Below are positions 38,513 through 47,840 of a DNA stretch of 64,000 bases, one piece after another. The notes beneath the pieces are model-generated. The model worked only from the letters and a program-made list of their open reading frames with translations, did no database searches and was not told the DNA's origin. This DNA is from CAZAQV01 sp964487255. GTDB lineage: Bacteria > Myxococcota_A > Polyangia > Polyangiales > CAZAQV01. Positions within the stretch are counted from its first letter, which is position 1; each line of letters opens with the position of its first letter. The stretch spans positions 248,001 through 312,000 of the forward strand of contig CAZAQV010000003.1 of the NCBI GenBank assembly GCA_964487255.1. The letters run 5' to 3'. Both the position numbers and the translations under genes were made by a program.

Positions 38513-38974
38513 GTGTACAAAAAACTAGCCATGATGATTTTCGCTTTGGCGACTTTCCCACTTCTTACCAGCTCGAGCGCAGACGCCCAGGTTCGCGTCG
38601 ACTTTGCCAACTTCGAAGTCTCCCAAAACGGCAATGACGTCGAGATTCAATATGTCATCTCCAAGGAAGGTTGGAGACTGCTCGGGGGCGCCAAGGCCAA
38701 GCCTGTCATCGCAGCATTCTTCCGACCGGGTAAGGGCGGTGCCGAGCACAAGGCGGAGGCTGCCATCACGGAACGCTTGGGTAAGGTCGTCATCCCGGCG
38801 CCGTACAAAGACTTCCAACTGATGCTGCGCGTGCGCGACAAGATCCCATCCACAAAGCGGGTCGTTGGTATGCAGTTTGGCAAGCTCAAACCGAGTTTTC
38901 TGGGCTTTATGTCGGACGAGATCCCGCAGGGGAAGACTTCGGGTTTTCGCAAGACGGACGCAGTGAGGCGCTAA
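38513..38974 (+). CDS. small secreted protein of unknown function
   Basis: 153 residues from a GTG start with GGAGG 5 nt upstream. A signal peptide (MYKKLAMMIFALATFPLLTSSSADAQ) precedes a mature domain of about 127 residues. That domain alternates beta strands (VRVDFANFEVSQNGNDVEIQYVI and onward) with basic loops, and ends in Lys/Arg-rich RKTDAVRR. The net charge is clearly positive. I recognise no family. It follows lon after 76 bp and precedes tRNA-Val(TAC). Confidence 0.75.
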   Translation: MYKKLAMMIFALATFPLLTSSSADAQVRVDFANFEVSQNGNDVEIQYVISKEGWRLLGGAKAKPVIAAFFRPGKGGAEHKAEAAITERLGKVVIPAPYKDFQLMLRVRDKIPSTKRVVGMQFGKLKPSFLGFMSDEIPQGKTSGFRKTDAVRR

Positions 38975-39029
38975 GGTCGCTTCATCCTAGACATCACGCG
39001 TGGGCCTGGCTAGGCTGGGGACGCTCACC

Positions 39030-39101
<72 letters not shown>

Positions 39102-39174
39102 CCGCCGAGCCTCTAAGAACCTGTCTGCTGCGTTTCGGTGGTGATATGAGCGCGATCATTCTATTCTCCCGCCC

Positions 39175-40623
39175 ATGTTACGCCGCGTGTCCATCTTCGC
39201 TCTGGGCTTTGTGCTGCTCGGCTGCCTACCTTATTCACCGGTCGAACACGCCAAGCCACCACTGGAGGTTCCCGAAAAGTACGCCCATAGCGAAGTCGCA
39301 AAGAACGCAGGCCAACGCTGGTGGGAGTCGCTTGGCGATGCGCAGCTGAACACGCTGGTCGAGACCGCTCTGACCGGCAACTTCGATGTCATGATTGCGT
39401 GGGCACGACTGGAGCAAGCCCAAGCTGTCGCGACCGCAGCGGGCGCACCCCTTTGGCCCTCGCTCAGCGCATATGCAACGGTATCGAAAAGCGTTCCAAT
39501 TCCCGGATTCGATGTCGAGCAGATTCGCTTGGGCGCACAGGCCGCGTACGAGCTGGACCTGTTTGGCCGGAACCTAACCGAAGCGGAAGCGGCCGGACTC
39601 GAGTCTATCAACGCGCGCGACAATGTCGAAGTCGCTGCAATTACGGTGAGCGCTGAAACCGCCCAGGCGTATTTCAATCGCATCTACTCAGCTCACCGCG
39701 TGAAAATCTTTGAGGAGCAGCTTGAGACCAACAACGAGTATCTTGATCTCATTGAGCTACGTTTTGAAAAAGGCCTCTCGTCGGCACTCGATGTCTATCA
39801 ACAGACCGACCGATCCATCGCCACTGAACAGGCACTTCTTTCGGCCAAGCTAGACGAGAGGACGGCCATTTACACGTTGGCACAACTACTCGGCAGAGCT
39901 CCGTCTCAAAACTTTCAGATGCAGATTCCAGAAGAGCTGCCCATCCCACCAAAGCTACCGGAAGATGGTATTTCCAGCAGCTTGCTCGTGCAGCGGCCGG
40001 ACGTGCGCGCTGCGCGCCGCTCCGTGACCATCGCAGACAAACGTGTGGGTATTGCCATCGCTGAATACCTCCCGCGCCTTTTCTTAGATGGCGGATTGTT
40101 TTTCCTCAATAACGGGTTCGATGAATTCACGCTCTTCGACAACCTCCTTTACTCGTTCACCGCCCAGTTGACCCAAAACATCTTCGACGGTTTCGCGCGT
40201 GAGGCTCGGATTGATCAGAACGAGGCACTGGTGCGAGAAAATCTCATGGTCTTCGGCCAAAGGATGCTCAGAGCCATCGTGGAGGTGGAAACCGCGCTGG
40301 CGACCGAAAAGAATCAGACAGAACTCTTGGACGTGGTTGGAAGGCGACTTGAGCAGAATACCAAGACGCTGCGCGAAGCCCGCGCGCGCTATGAACGGGG
40401 CTTGTCCGATTTTCTGCCGGTGCTCACCGCGCAAAACGCCGCGCAGGCGGCAGAGGTTGCCCTCCTTGACGCAAAGCGGGCACTGCTCTTCGCGCGGATT
40501 CAACTCCATCGCGCTCTCGGCGGAACCTGGACCCGGAAGTTGGTTCAGCCTACTTGGGTCGAGCCCGAAGACGGCGAGGCGCCAGCGGTTCCCCCGGTTG
40601 AAGACAGCGCGTCCGACGAGTAG
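39175..40623 (+). CDS. RND efflux outer membrane lipoprotein (NodT/OprM type)
   Basis: 482 residues. Lipobox LLGC, lipidated Cys17. The opening PPLEVPEKYAH and QRWWESLGDAQLNTLVETAL is typical of NodT-family factors. Two outer membrane efflux repeats follow: AYELDLFGRNLTEAEAAG with AETAQAYFNRI, then RPDVRAARRSVTIADKRVGIAIAEYLPRLFL, ending LFARIQLHRALGGTW. It forms the outer membrane exit duct for the pump genes right behind it (32 bp to the adaptor). Confidence 0.94.
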   Translation: MLRRVSIFALGFVLLGCLPYSPVEHAKPPLEVPEKYAHSEVAKNAGQRWWESLGDAQLNTLVETALTGNFDVMIAWARLEQAQAVATAAGAPLWPSLSAYATVSKSVPIPGFDVEQIRLGAQAAYELDLFGRNLTEAEAAGLESINARDNVEVAAITVSAETAQAYFNRIYSAHRVKIFEEQLETNNEYLDLIELRFEKGLSSALDVYQQTDRSIATEQALLSAKLDERTAIYTLAQLLGRAPSQNFQMQIPEELPIPPKLPEDGISSSLLVQRPDVRAARRSVTIADKRVGIAIAEYLPRLFLDGGLFFLNNGFDEFTLFDNLLYSFTAQLTQNIFDGFAREARIDQNEALVRENLMVFGQRMLRAIVEVETALATEKNQTELLDVVGRRLEQNTKTLREARARYERGLSDFLPVLTAQNAAQAAEVALLDAKRALLFARIQLHRALGGTWTRKLVQPTWVEPEDGEAPAVPPVEDSASDE

Positions 40624-40655
40624 CCATTTGCGCCTTTTGGCACCATGTTGCATAG

Positions 40656-41960
40656 ATGGAACCCGAACCGAGCACTCCCAACCCGAGCGAGCCCGCGCCA
40701 GAGGTGGCAGCGGCCCCATCCGCTCCTAAGCGGCAGCGTGCGATTTGGGTCCTCCTCGCACCGTACGCGATCGTCCTGGCGGGCGTCGCCACTTGCTCCG
40801 CACTCGTAAACTCCTCCCCAGCGGCGAAAACCAAGGAAGCACACGATAGCCGTCCGCTGGTCAAGGTGGAGGAGGCCAAGCTGGGCAGCCACCCACTCAC
40901 CATCCATGTTTTCGGTGCCGTCATGCCATCGCAGCAAGTCACGCTGCAGTCCGAAGTCGGCGGCCGCGTCATCTGGCAGAGCGACGAGCTTATCCCGGGC
41001 GGGCGTTTCTCCGCTGGCGAACGCATGATCAAGATCGACCCACGAAACTATCAAGTCGCGCTCCAGCAACAAAATGCTCAGTTGGGTAAGAGCAAGATGG
41101 AGTACGAGCTCGAACAGGGCCGACAAGAGGTTGCTCAACGCGAATGGAAGATCATGGGCGGTGAGACCAAAAACGACCTGGCTCTTCGCGGGCCACAAGT
41201 GCGGACAGCGGAGGCCAACCTCGAAGCTGCCCAGAGCGGCCTGACGCGGGCTCGCATCGACCTCAGCCGTACCACCCTCAAAGCGCCTTTTGATGCCATC
41301 GTTCAGTCCGAAATGGTCGACATTGGGCAGCTCGTCGCTCCCCAGGCCCCCTTGGCGACCCTCGCGGGCACAGACAGCGCCTGGGTCCAAGTCTCCGTTC
41401 CGACGGACCGTCTCCGGTGGATTGGTCTCGAAGGGTTCGGAAGAAGTGTGCAGCCCGAGGCCGTGGTGCATTACGATTCGGGCGGCACGCGCCATCAACG
41501 CACAGGCAAAGTGACGCGGCTTTTGGGTGAACTCGACCCGAGCGGACGAATGGCACGCCTCCTCGTTGAAGTAAAAGACCCGCTCAGTGTGCAAGAGGAC
41601 AACAAGTCGCTCGCACCGATTTTCTTCGGAACCTATGTCGAAGTCGAGATCAAAGGTCAGACTCTCGAGGGCGGAGTGCAAGTGCCACGGCGTGCGCTAC
41701 GTGAAGGGAACCGCATCTACATCGCGAAGGACGGCAAGCTTGAGATTCGCAAGGTCACGCCAGCCTGGAGAGAAACGAAGAGCGTCATCATTCAAGACGG
41801 CATCCGTGAGGGCGAGCAGTTCATCACGAGCCGCATCCCAACAGCGGTACCCGGAATGAAGATCCGCACTGTGACCGAGGGCGCCGCTCGCGACCTCAGC
41901 GAAAGCAACGAGGAAAGCTCGGTTCACCCGCGCAAGCCGACCGACGAGCGTGATACATGA
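40656..41960 (+). CDS. RND efflux periplasmic adaptor (membrane fusion protein, HlyD/AcrA family)
   Basis: 434 residues. One N-terminal membrane anchor (about 28-48). Lipoyl-like halves VMPSQQVTLQSEVGGRVIW and ARIDLSRTTLKAPFDAIVQSEMVDIGQLV flank a short helical hairpin (about 130-190). The beta-barrel and membrane-proximal domains follow, ending in a short acidic tail. It links the inner-membrane pump to the NodT-type duct. Its stop overlaps the pump ATG by four bases (ATGA), which indicates translational coupling. Confidence 0.94.
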   Translation: MEPEPSTPNPSEPAPEVAAAPSAPKRQRAIWVLLAPYAIVLAGVATCSALVNSSPAAKTKEAHDSRPLVKVEEAKLGSHPLTIHVFGAVMPSQQVTLQSEVGGRVIWQSDELIPGGRFSAGERMIKIDPRNYQVALQQQNAQLGKSKMEYELEQGRQEVAQREWKIMGGETKNDLALRGPQVRTAEANLEAAQSGLTRARIDLSRTTLKAPFDAIVQSEMVDIGQLVAPQAPLATLAGTDSAWVQVSVPTDRLRWIGLEGFGRSVQPEAVVHYDSGGTRHQRTGKVTRLLGELDPSGRMARLLVEVKDPLSVQEDNKSLAPIFFGTYVEVEIKGQTLEGGVQVPRRALREGNRIYIAKDGKLEIRKVTPAWRETKSVIIQDGIREGEQFITSRIPTAVPGMKIRTVTEGAARDLSESNEESSVHPRKPTDERDT

Positions 41961-44900
41961 GCGAGGCAGATGGGACACCCTACCGCGACGGGCCCCATGA
42001 CGAAGTGCCTTCGAAACGCGGCGTAATCGACTGGATGGCCGAAAATGCGGTCGCGTCTAACCTGCTCATGCTCGTCCTCATCTTGGGCGGACTCGTGTTC
42101 CTTGGCCGCGTCAAGCAAGAGGTGTTTCCCTCCTTTGACTTGGACCAAGTGCTCGTGCAGGTGCCCTACCCCGGAGCAAGTCCGGCGGAAGTTGAACAGG
42201 GCGTCATCCTGGCTGTCGAAGAAGCGGTTCGCGGACTCGATGGCATCAAGGAAGTTCGATCAACCGCGAGTGAAGGCACGGGCGTCGTCGCGATCGATTT
42301 GTTGCTGGGCACGGACGCAAACAAGGTGCTCGCGGATGTAAAGAGCGCCGTAGACCGCGTGACGTCATTCCCCGAAGAGATCGAACGCCCCGTAGTATCG
42401 CTCGCGACGATCCGACAGCGGGTCATCGACATCATCATCTCAGGCGATGTGCCTGTCGAGAGCCTGCGAGCGCTTGCGGACCGCACGCGAAACGAACTGC
42501 TATCGCGCAACGACATCACCTACGTCGAGCTGGTCGGTGCGCGCGCTCGCGAAATCAGCATCAACATCCCGCAGGACCAACTTCGGGCATACGGTCTTAC
42601 GCTCAACGAAGTCGCTGCAACCATCGGTCAGAGTTCCGTCGAAATCCCGGCAGGTGCCGTCAAAACCGAAGGCGGGCAGGTCTTGCTGCGGGTCGCCGAG
42701 CGAGCCGACCAAGGCTCCGACTTCGCCGACATCGTCCTGCGAAGCTTTCCCAACGGCACCCAGGTTCGAGTCAGGGACATCGCGCAAGTCGAAGACGGAT
42801 TCGCCGAAACCGACGAGGAGATGCTTTTCGACGGCAAGCCGGCACGCACGGTTCGCGTGTACCGGGTGGGAAGCGAAACGCCCATCGGCGTAGCAACGGC
42901 GGTCAAAGACTACATCGAGAAAAACAAAGACCGCTTCTCCGAGAACGTGTCCGTGACGACCTGGGACGACCGCTCGAAGATGTACCGCCAACGCATCGAC
43001 TTATTGGTGCGCAACGCCATCCTGGGTCTCATTCTCGTCCTACTCACGCTCGGCATGTTCCTTGAGCTACGACTGGCCTTTTGGGTCACCATGGGGATTC
43101 CGATTTCATTTATCGGATCCATTCTGTTTCTCCCGTCGTTCGACGTGTCGATCAACATGATATCGCTCTTCGCGTTTATCGTGACGCTGGGCATGGTGGT
43201 CGATGACGCGATCATCGTAGGCGAAGCCATCTACAGCCACATCCAAGCTGGGCACAGTCGCATGAAGGCAGCCGTCCTCGGGGCTCGCGAAGTTGCACGA
43301 CCCGTCATCTTGTCGATTCTAACGACATGCGTGTTCTTTGCACCCATGCTCTTCGTGCCGGGTGTGACAGGAAAGTTTTTCCGGGTCATCCCGATCGTCG
43401 TCATCATGGTTTTGATGATGTCGCTGGTGGAGTCGCTTTTGGTCTTGCCGGCTCACCTCGGGCACAAAAACCGCTTTCTTCGTTTCATTTTGCTCGCACT
43501 TATTGGCTGGCCCGCCGCGCTTCTTCTGTTTGTGCCCGCATTGCCTGTCGAAATTGTCCAGCGACTGCTCGGCACGCCCAAAGAAGAACGACTGCTTGCA
43601 AAAATTGCGATTCTGATCCGTGATGCTCTGACCCAAGTTGAGGCCGGAGTCGCTCGCTTGTCGGGTGCGATCGAATCACGCTTCGCTCGGCGACTCGAAG
43701 TGTTTATCGAGAATCGCTACCGCCCCTTCCTCGCCACCGCCTATCGGCATCGGTACATTACCTTGGCCGTTTCTGCAGCTGCCTTCTTCATCGCCGTCGG
43801 ATGGGCGCGCGGCGGCCATATCGAGTTTACATTTATGCCCAAAACGGAGGGCGATTGGGTCGTTGCATCCGTCGCGATGCCGTACGGAACCGACATCGAG
43901 GAGACCCGAGAGGCGCTGAGCCAAGTGGATCAAGCGCTGAGCGAAACTCTGAAACACTTTGGAGACCCGGAGCGACTCAACGAAGGTCGACTGACCCAAC
44001 TCGGCAATGATAGTCGACCACGCGGTGGTCCGCGTGGGAGCGCCCCTTCGGAAGCGTCAACCCACCTGGCGATGGCGTGGATTACGCTGGTCGACTCTGG
44101 AAAGAGAAAGTTCACAGCTGGAGAGTTCGCCAAAGAGTGGCGGGAACGAATCGGCGACATCCCCGGCATCGAATCACTGAAGTTCAGTTTTTCGATCGGT
44201 GCTTCGTCAGACACGCCGATCGATTTTCGGCTCTCGCATCCAGACCCGGACACGCTTGAGGACGCTGCAGCTGCGCTCGCCGAACGCATCCGCAAGTTCG
44301 ACGGTGTGATGGATGTCGAAGACGGTTTTGAGGAAGGCAAGCCCCAACTCGACATTCGACTCAAACCCGAAGGGCGTGCCGCCGGTCTCACCCAAATGGA
44401 CGTCGCGCGGCAACTTCGCGCGGCATTTTACGGCGCCGAGGCGCTCCGGCAGCAACGAGGTCGCGATGAAATACGCGTTTACGTCCGGCGGCCACGCGAA
44501 GAACGCAGCTCGATCGCCGAAATCGAGAACCTGATCTTGCGCACACCCGATGGCGGCGAAATGGCGCTCTCCGCGGCCGCTGACACCGAATACACGAACT
44601 CCTACACGAGCATTCAACGCACAGACGGCCGTCGAAACCTCAATGTGACGGCCGATGTGGTGCCGGGCGTGGGCAACACCCAGCGCGTGATGCAGACCAC
44701 GTGGCGCAAACACATCCCCGAACTGAAGAGCAAGTTTCCTGGCTTGGTCGTCGAGTCTGGCGGCGAACGGCGCAGCCAACAAGACACGTTCACCAGCCTC
44801 GCACAGAACGGAACTGTTGCGCTGCTCGTGATGTTCGCGTTACTTGCCATTGCATTTCGCAGCTATATTCAACCCGCGATCGTAATTCTGGGCGCGGTTC

Positions 44901-45358
44901 CCTTTGGCTTTGTTGGAGCTTTATTGGGACACATCATCATGGGCTACGACCTGAGTATGATTAGTATCCTGGGAATCGTTGCCTTATGCGGCGTGGTCGT
45001 TAACGACTCGCTGATTTTGGTCGTCGCTGTCAACGAGTACCGGGAGCGGCATCGAGATGACAGCGCCAAGGGGATTCGAGACGCGGTGATGTTCGGGGGC
45101 ACACGTCGTTTTCGACCGATTCTCCTAACGTCGCTCACGACCTTTTTTGGCCTGATGCCGATGATCTTGGAGACTTCTGTCCAAGCGCGATTTTTGATTC
45201 CGATGGCGCTGAGCCTCGGCTTCGGTGTGCTTTTCGCGACGGTCGTTTTGCTATTGGTCGTGCCTTCGGCGTATGGTGCGGTTGAGGACATCAAGCGGCT
45301 CGCGAGCCGCCCGCTGCGCGAGCGCAGCGCTGATACATCCTCCCTTCGCGCAACATGA
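41957..45358 (+). CDS. RND efflux pump, AcrB/MdtB-like inner-membrane transporter
   Basis: 1133 residues. Twelve membrane helices with two large periplasmic loops. The proton-relay Asp pair is in TLGMVVDDAIIVGEAIYSHI (helix 4). The pattern VPYPGASPAEVEQGV with VRSTASEGTGVVAIDLLLG belongs to RND docking/porter domains. The insertion between helices 6 and 7 (about 530-590, VPALPVEIVQRLLGTPKEER) is longer than in AcrB. Substrate cannot be told: drug, lipid or siderophore export are all possible. Heavy-metal type is unlikely because the HME signature is absent. Coupled by overlap to both neighbours. Confidence 0.94.
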   Translation: MSEADGTPYRDGPHDEVPSKRGVIDWMAENAVASNLLMLVLILGGLVFLGRVKQEVFPSFDLDQVLVQVPYPGASPAEVEQGVILAVEEAVRGLDGIKEVRSTASEGTGVVAIDLLLGTDANKVLADVKSAVDRVTSFPEEIERPVVSLATIRQRVIDIIISGDVPVESLRALADRTRNELLSRNDITYVELVGARAREISINIPQDQLRAYGLTLNEVAATIGQSSVEIPAGAVKTEGGQVLLRVAERADQGSDFADIVLRSFPNGTQVRVRDIAQVEDGFAETDEEMLFDGKPARTVRVYRVGSETPIGVATAVKDYIEKNKDRFSENVSVTTWDDRSKMYRQRIDLLVRNAILGLILVLLTLGMFLELRLAFWVTMGIPISFIGSILFLPSFDVSINMISLFAFIVTLGMVVDDAIIVGEAIYSHIQAGHSRMKAAVLGAREVARPVILSILTTCVFFAPMLFVPGVTGKFFRVIPIVVIMVLMMSLVESLLVLPAHLGHKNRFLRFILLALIGWPAALLLFVPALPVEIVQRLLGTPKEERLLAKIAILIRDALTQVEAGVARLSGAIESRFARRLEVFIENRYRPFLATAYRHRYITLAVSAAAFFIAVGWARGGHIEFTFMPKTEGDWVVASVAMPYGTDIEETREALSQVDQALSETLKHFGDPERLNEGRLTQLGNDSRPRGGPRGSAPSEASTHLAMAWITLVDSGKRKFTAGEFAKEWRERIGDIPGIESLKFSFSIGASSDTPIDFRLSHPDPDTLEDAAAALAERIRKFDGVMDVEDGFEEGKPQLDIRLKPEGRAAGLTQMDVARQLRAAFYGAEALRQQRGRDEIRVYVRRPREERSSIAEIENLILRTPDGGEMALSAAADTEYTNSYTSIQRTDGRRNLNVTADVVPGVGNTQRVMQTTWRKHIPELKSKFPGLVVESGGERRSQQDTFTSLAQNGTVALLVMFALLAIAFRSYIQPAIVILGAVPFGFVGALLGHIIMGYDLSMISILGIVALCGVVVNDSLILVVAVNEYRERHRDDSAKGIRDAVMFGGTRRFRPILLTSLTTFFGLMPMILETSVQARFLIPMALSLGFGVLFATVVLLLVVPSAYGAVEDIKRLASRPLRERSADTSSLRAT

Positions 45359-46008
45359 AGAAGCTCCTCCGATATCTAGTCCGTAGTTTTCTGAAAGGAC
45401 TTCTCGTCGTTCTGCCGATCGCGCTGACGGCCTACATTCTGTACGCCATCATCCTGCTGCTCGAGGATATGCTTCCCACGGAAAATCCTCTGATTGGAGG
45501 TGCAATCGTATTGGCGAGCGTCACGATCGTGGGCATTCTCGCTGGCAATGTTGCGGGTCGGCGTGTGCTGCGCAGCTTCGAGCAGCTAATTCGCCAAGTT
45601 CCGATCATCAAACTGTTCTACGCGGCCATCAAAGATCTACTCTCGGCCTTCATCGGCGACCGACGGAGTTTCGAAAACCCCGTGATCGTTGACATCGATC
45701 CGTCCCGAAACGTATCGGTGCTCGGCTTTGTCACCTGTGATTCCTTTCCGGACGCAAAGCTCAAAGACCACGTCGCGGTCTACATCCCACAGTCCTACAA
45801 CTTCGCGGGCAACCTGCTCGTGGTTCACCGTGACAGGGTGCGCCCGATCGACGCTATCGCCTCGGAGTTCATGGCGTTCATCATGAGCGGCGGCGTGGCC
45901 CAGATGAACGCCGCGCGCACCATTTCAGACTCTACCTGGGCAGGCAAAGGCTTTCCGTTTCGGCGCAGCAACCTGCCCCCACCCGACCCAGATGGCCGCA
46001 AAGAGTAG
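45355..46008 (+). CDS. DUF502 family membrane protein
   Basis: 217 residues with two N-terminal membrane helices (FLKGLLVVLPIALTAYILYA and GGAIVLASVTIVGILAGNVA). A conserved cytoplasmic or periplasmic domain follows, with VPIIKLFYAAIKDLLSAF, VLGFVTCDSF, AVYIPQSYNFAGNLLVVHRDRVRPID and EFMAFIMSGGVA. This is the DUF502 pattern; function unknown. The ATG overlaps the RND pump stop (ATGA), so it is translationally coupled to the pump, a link worth noting. Confidence 0.92.
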   Translation: MKKLLRYLVRSFLKGLLVVLPIALTAYILYAIILLLEDMLPTENPLIGGAIVLASVTIVGILAGNVAGRRVLRSFEQLIRQVPIIKLFYAAIKDLLSAFIGDRRSFENPVIVDIDPSRNVSVLGFVTCDSFPDAKLKDHVAVYIPQSYNFAGNLLVVHRDRVRPIDAIASEFMAFIMSGGVAQMNAARTISDSTWAGKGFPFRRSNLPPPDPDGRKE

Positions 46009-46034
46009 AGCCGTGAAGAGCCAACAGTAGAGCC

Positions 46035-46111
46035 GCGATGAGCGTGCGAGGTACAAAGAACCGGATTTGCTATTTGCAAATCCATGGTTCGACTTCGAGC
46101 CGTGAAGAGCC
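46035..46111 (+). repeat. TANNW-loop hairpin repeat, copy after the efflux operon
   Basis: The core is GGATTTGC TATTT GCAAATCC (46063-46083), enclosed by GAACC and GGTTC. Left end GCGATGAGCGTGCGAGG, right end GAGCCGTGAAGAGCC. A second right-end fragment (agccgtgaagagccaaca) lies just before it at 46011-46026, as if an earlier copy had been cut. Confidence 0.75.
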
Positions 46112-46242
46112 AAAAAGGGAGTGACCGGTCGAGACCCCACCAAAGAGCATCGCCGGCCAACGCGTTCCCGTTACGCTATTGAAACACTGCACAACACATG
46201 CCATCGCCTACAACACAGAATGATTTCGTTTTCTGACGACGA

Positions 46243-47790
46243 GTGGGGTTTGCAGTTCCCGATCACGGACAAAGCGTCGAGGACAGAAGACCTCGTTTCC
46301 CGAAAGTTTCAGCGGACGTGCAAAAGGACCCAGAATATGGCAGTTCTCACCTCGTGGATACGCGAGAACTGCAACAATTCGTCGCCCAAACCTGGAAGGA
46401 CTCCATCACACCAGAGCTGATCGAGTACATCAAGATTCCGGCGCTGAGTCCGGACTTTGACGCGGATTGGCAAGCCCACGGGCATATCGACCGAGCGGTC
46501 GCGCAGGTTCATGCCTGGTGCGAGCAGCAGCCGATCGAAGGGCTGTCGATTGAGGTTGTGCGTCTCGAGGGCCGAACACCGGTCATGTTGATGGAGGTGC
46601 CTCCATTCGGTGTAGACGCAACTCAAGCGCCAACGGTGTTGCTCTATGGACACCTCGACAAGCAGCCGGAGATGCAGGGCTGGGATGAGGATAAGGGACC
46701 ATGGAAGCCGGTCCGCATCGGAGACAAGCTTTACGGTCGCGGTGGCGCGGACGACGGCTACGCTGCGTATGGCTCACTCACGGCGATCGCCGCTCTACAA
46801 AAGCAGGGAATCGCCCACGGCCGCTGTGTCGTCTTGATCGAAACGAGCGAAGAAAGCGGTAGCAAAGACCTACCTGCCTACATCGAATCGCTTCAAAATC
46901 GTATCGGTACACCCGAGCTCGTGATCTGCCTCGACTCGGGGTGCGGCAATTACGAGCAGCTTTGGTCAACGACCTCTTTGCGAGGCCTAGTCAATGGTGT
47001 GCTCACCGTGCGCGTCCTGGACATGGGCGATGGCTCGTCGCCAAGCGGGGTCCACTCCGGAAACGGTGGCGGAGTTATACCGTCATCCTTTCGCATCCTG
47101 CGCCAACTGCTCGATCGCATCGAGGATGTGGAAACCGGCGCGATCAGGATCGAGTCCATCAACATCGAAGTGCCCCAGCAACGTGTCGAACAGGCCAAGG
47201 CAGCGGCGACCGCGCTCGGCGATCAGCTATGGACAGGGTTTTCCTGGTCGGGGGAAACCAAGCCGTTGGCCACCGCACACGAACTGGTGCTCAACCGAAC
47301 GTGGCGTCCGTGCCTTGAAGTTGTCGGAATGGGTGGCGTGCCGGACCTGCGTGGCGGTAACGTTTTGCGGGCGCATACTTCGGCGAAGCTTTCTCTGCGT
47401 CTACCGCCCACCGTCGACGGCGAAGCTGTTCGTAGAGAACTCAAGCAACTTCTTGAGGAGTCACCACCGCACGGTGCAAGCGTGTCCTTCGAATCGAAGC
47501 ATGGCGACACAGGTTGGAACGCGCCCACGGTCGCACCCTGGTTGGACGACGCACTTCAGGAAGCGAGCGAAACCGTGTTCGGCAAGCCCGCGATCTACAT
47601 GGGCGAAGGCGGAAGCATTCCCTTTATGGGTATGCTTGGGAAGAAGTTTCCCGACGCGCAGTTTGTCATTACGGGTGTCTTGGGTCCCGAATCGAACGCG
47701 CACGGTCCGAACGAGTTCATCCATCTAGCTTACGCGGAGCGGGTGACCAGCTGCGTGGCGCTGATACTCGCCAAGCACTGCGCTCGATAA
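46243..47790 (+). CDS. M20 family metallopeptidase (dipeptidase-like)
   Basis: Up to 515 residues; the start is not settled, because no ATG is available. GTG codons at 46243, 46318 and 46354 are possible, and the last gives VDTRELQQFVAQTWKDS, close to where homologues begin. Two-zinc amidohydrolase core: LLYGHLDKQPEM (His ligand), GRGGADDGYAAYG (bridging Asp), IETSEESGS (Glu base and ligand), VICLDSG (Asp), and the last His in SNAHGPNEF. The central lid domain handles dimerisation. It resembles carboxypeptidase/dipeptidase-type M20 enzymes that cut C-terminal residues or dipeptides in the cytoplasm. No signal peptide. Confidence 0.9.
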   Translation: MGFAVPDHGQSVEDRRPRFPKVSADVQKDPEYGSSHLVDTRELQQFVAQTWKDSITPELIEYIKIPALSPDFDADWQAHGHIDRAVAQVHAWCEQQPIEGLSIEVVRLEGRTPVMLMEVPPFGVDATQAPTVLLYGHLDKQPEMQGWDEDKGPWKPVRIGDKLYGRGGADDGYAAYGSLTAIAALQKQGIAHGRCVVLIETSEESGSKDLPAYIESLQNRIGTPELVICLDSGCGNYEQLWSTTSLRGLVNGVLTVRVLDMGDGSSPSGVHSGNGGGVIPSSFRILRQLLDRIEDVETGAIRIESINIEVPQQRVEQAKAAATALGDQLWTGFSWSGETKPLATAHELVLNRTWRPCLEVVGMGGVPDLRGGNVLRAHTSAKLSLRLPPTVDGEAVRRELKQLLEESPPHGASVSFESKHGDTGWNAPTVAPWLDDALQEASETVFGKPAIYMGEGGSIPFMGMLGKKFPDAQFVITGVLGPESNAHGPNEFIHLAYAERVTSCVALILAKHCAR

Positions 47791-47840
47791 CCACAAAGAC
47801 GCCGTAGCGCCCCAAATACTTCTGCGGTAGCGTGCCGCCC

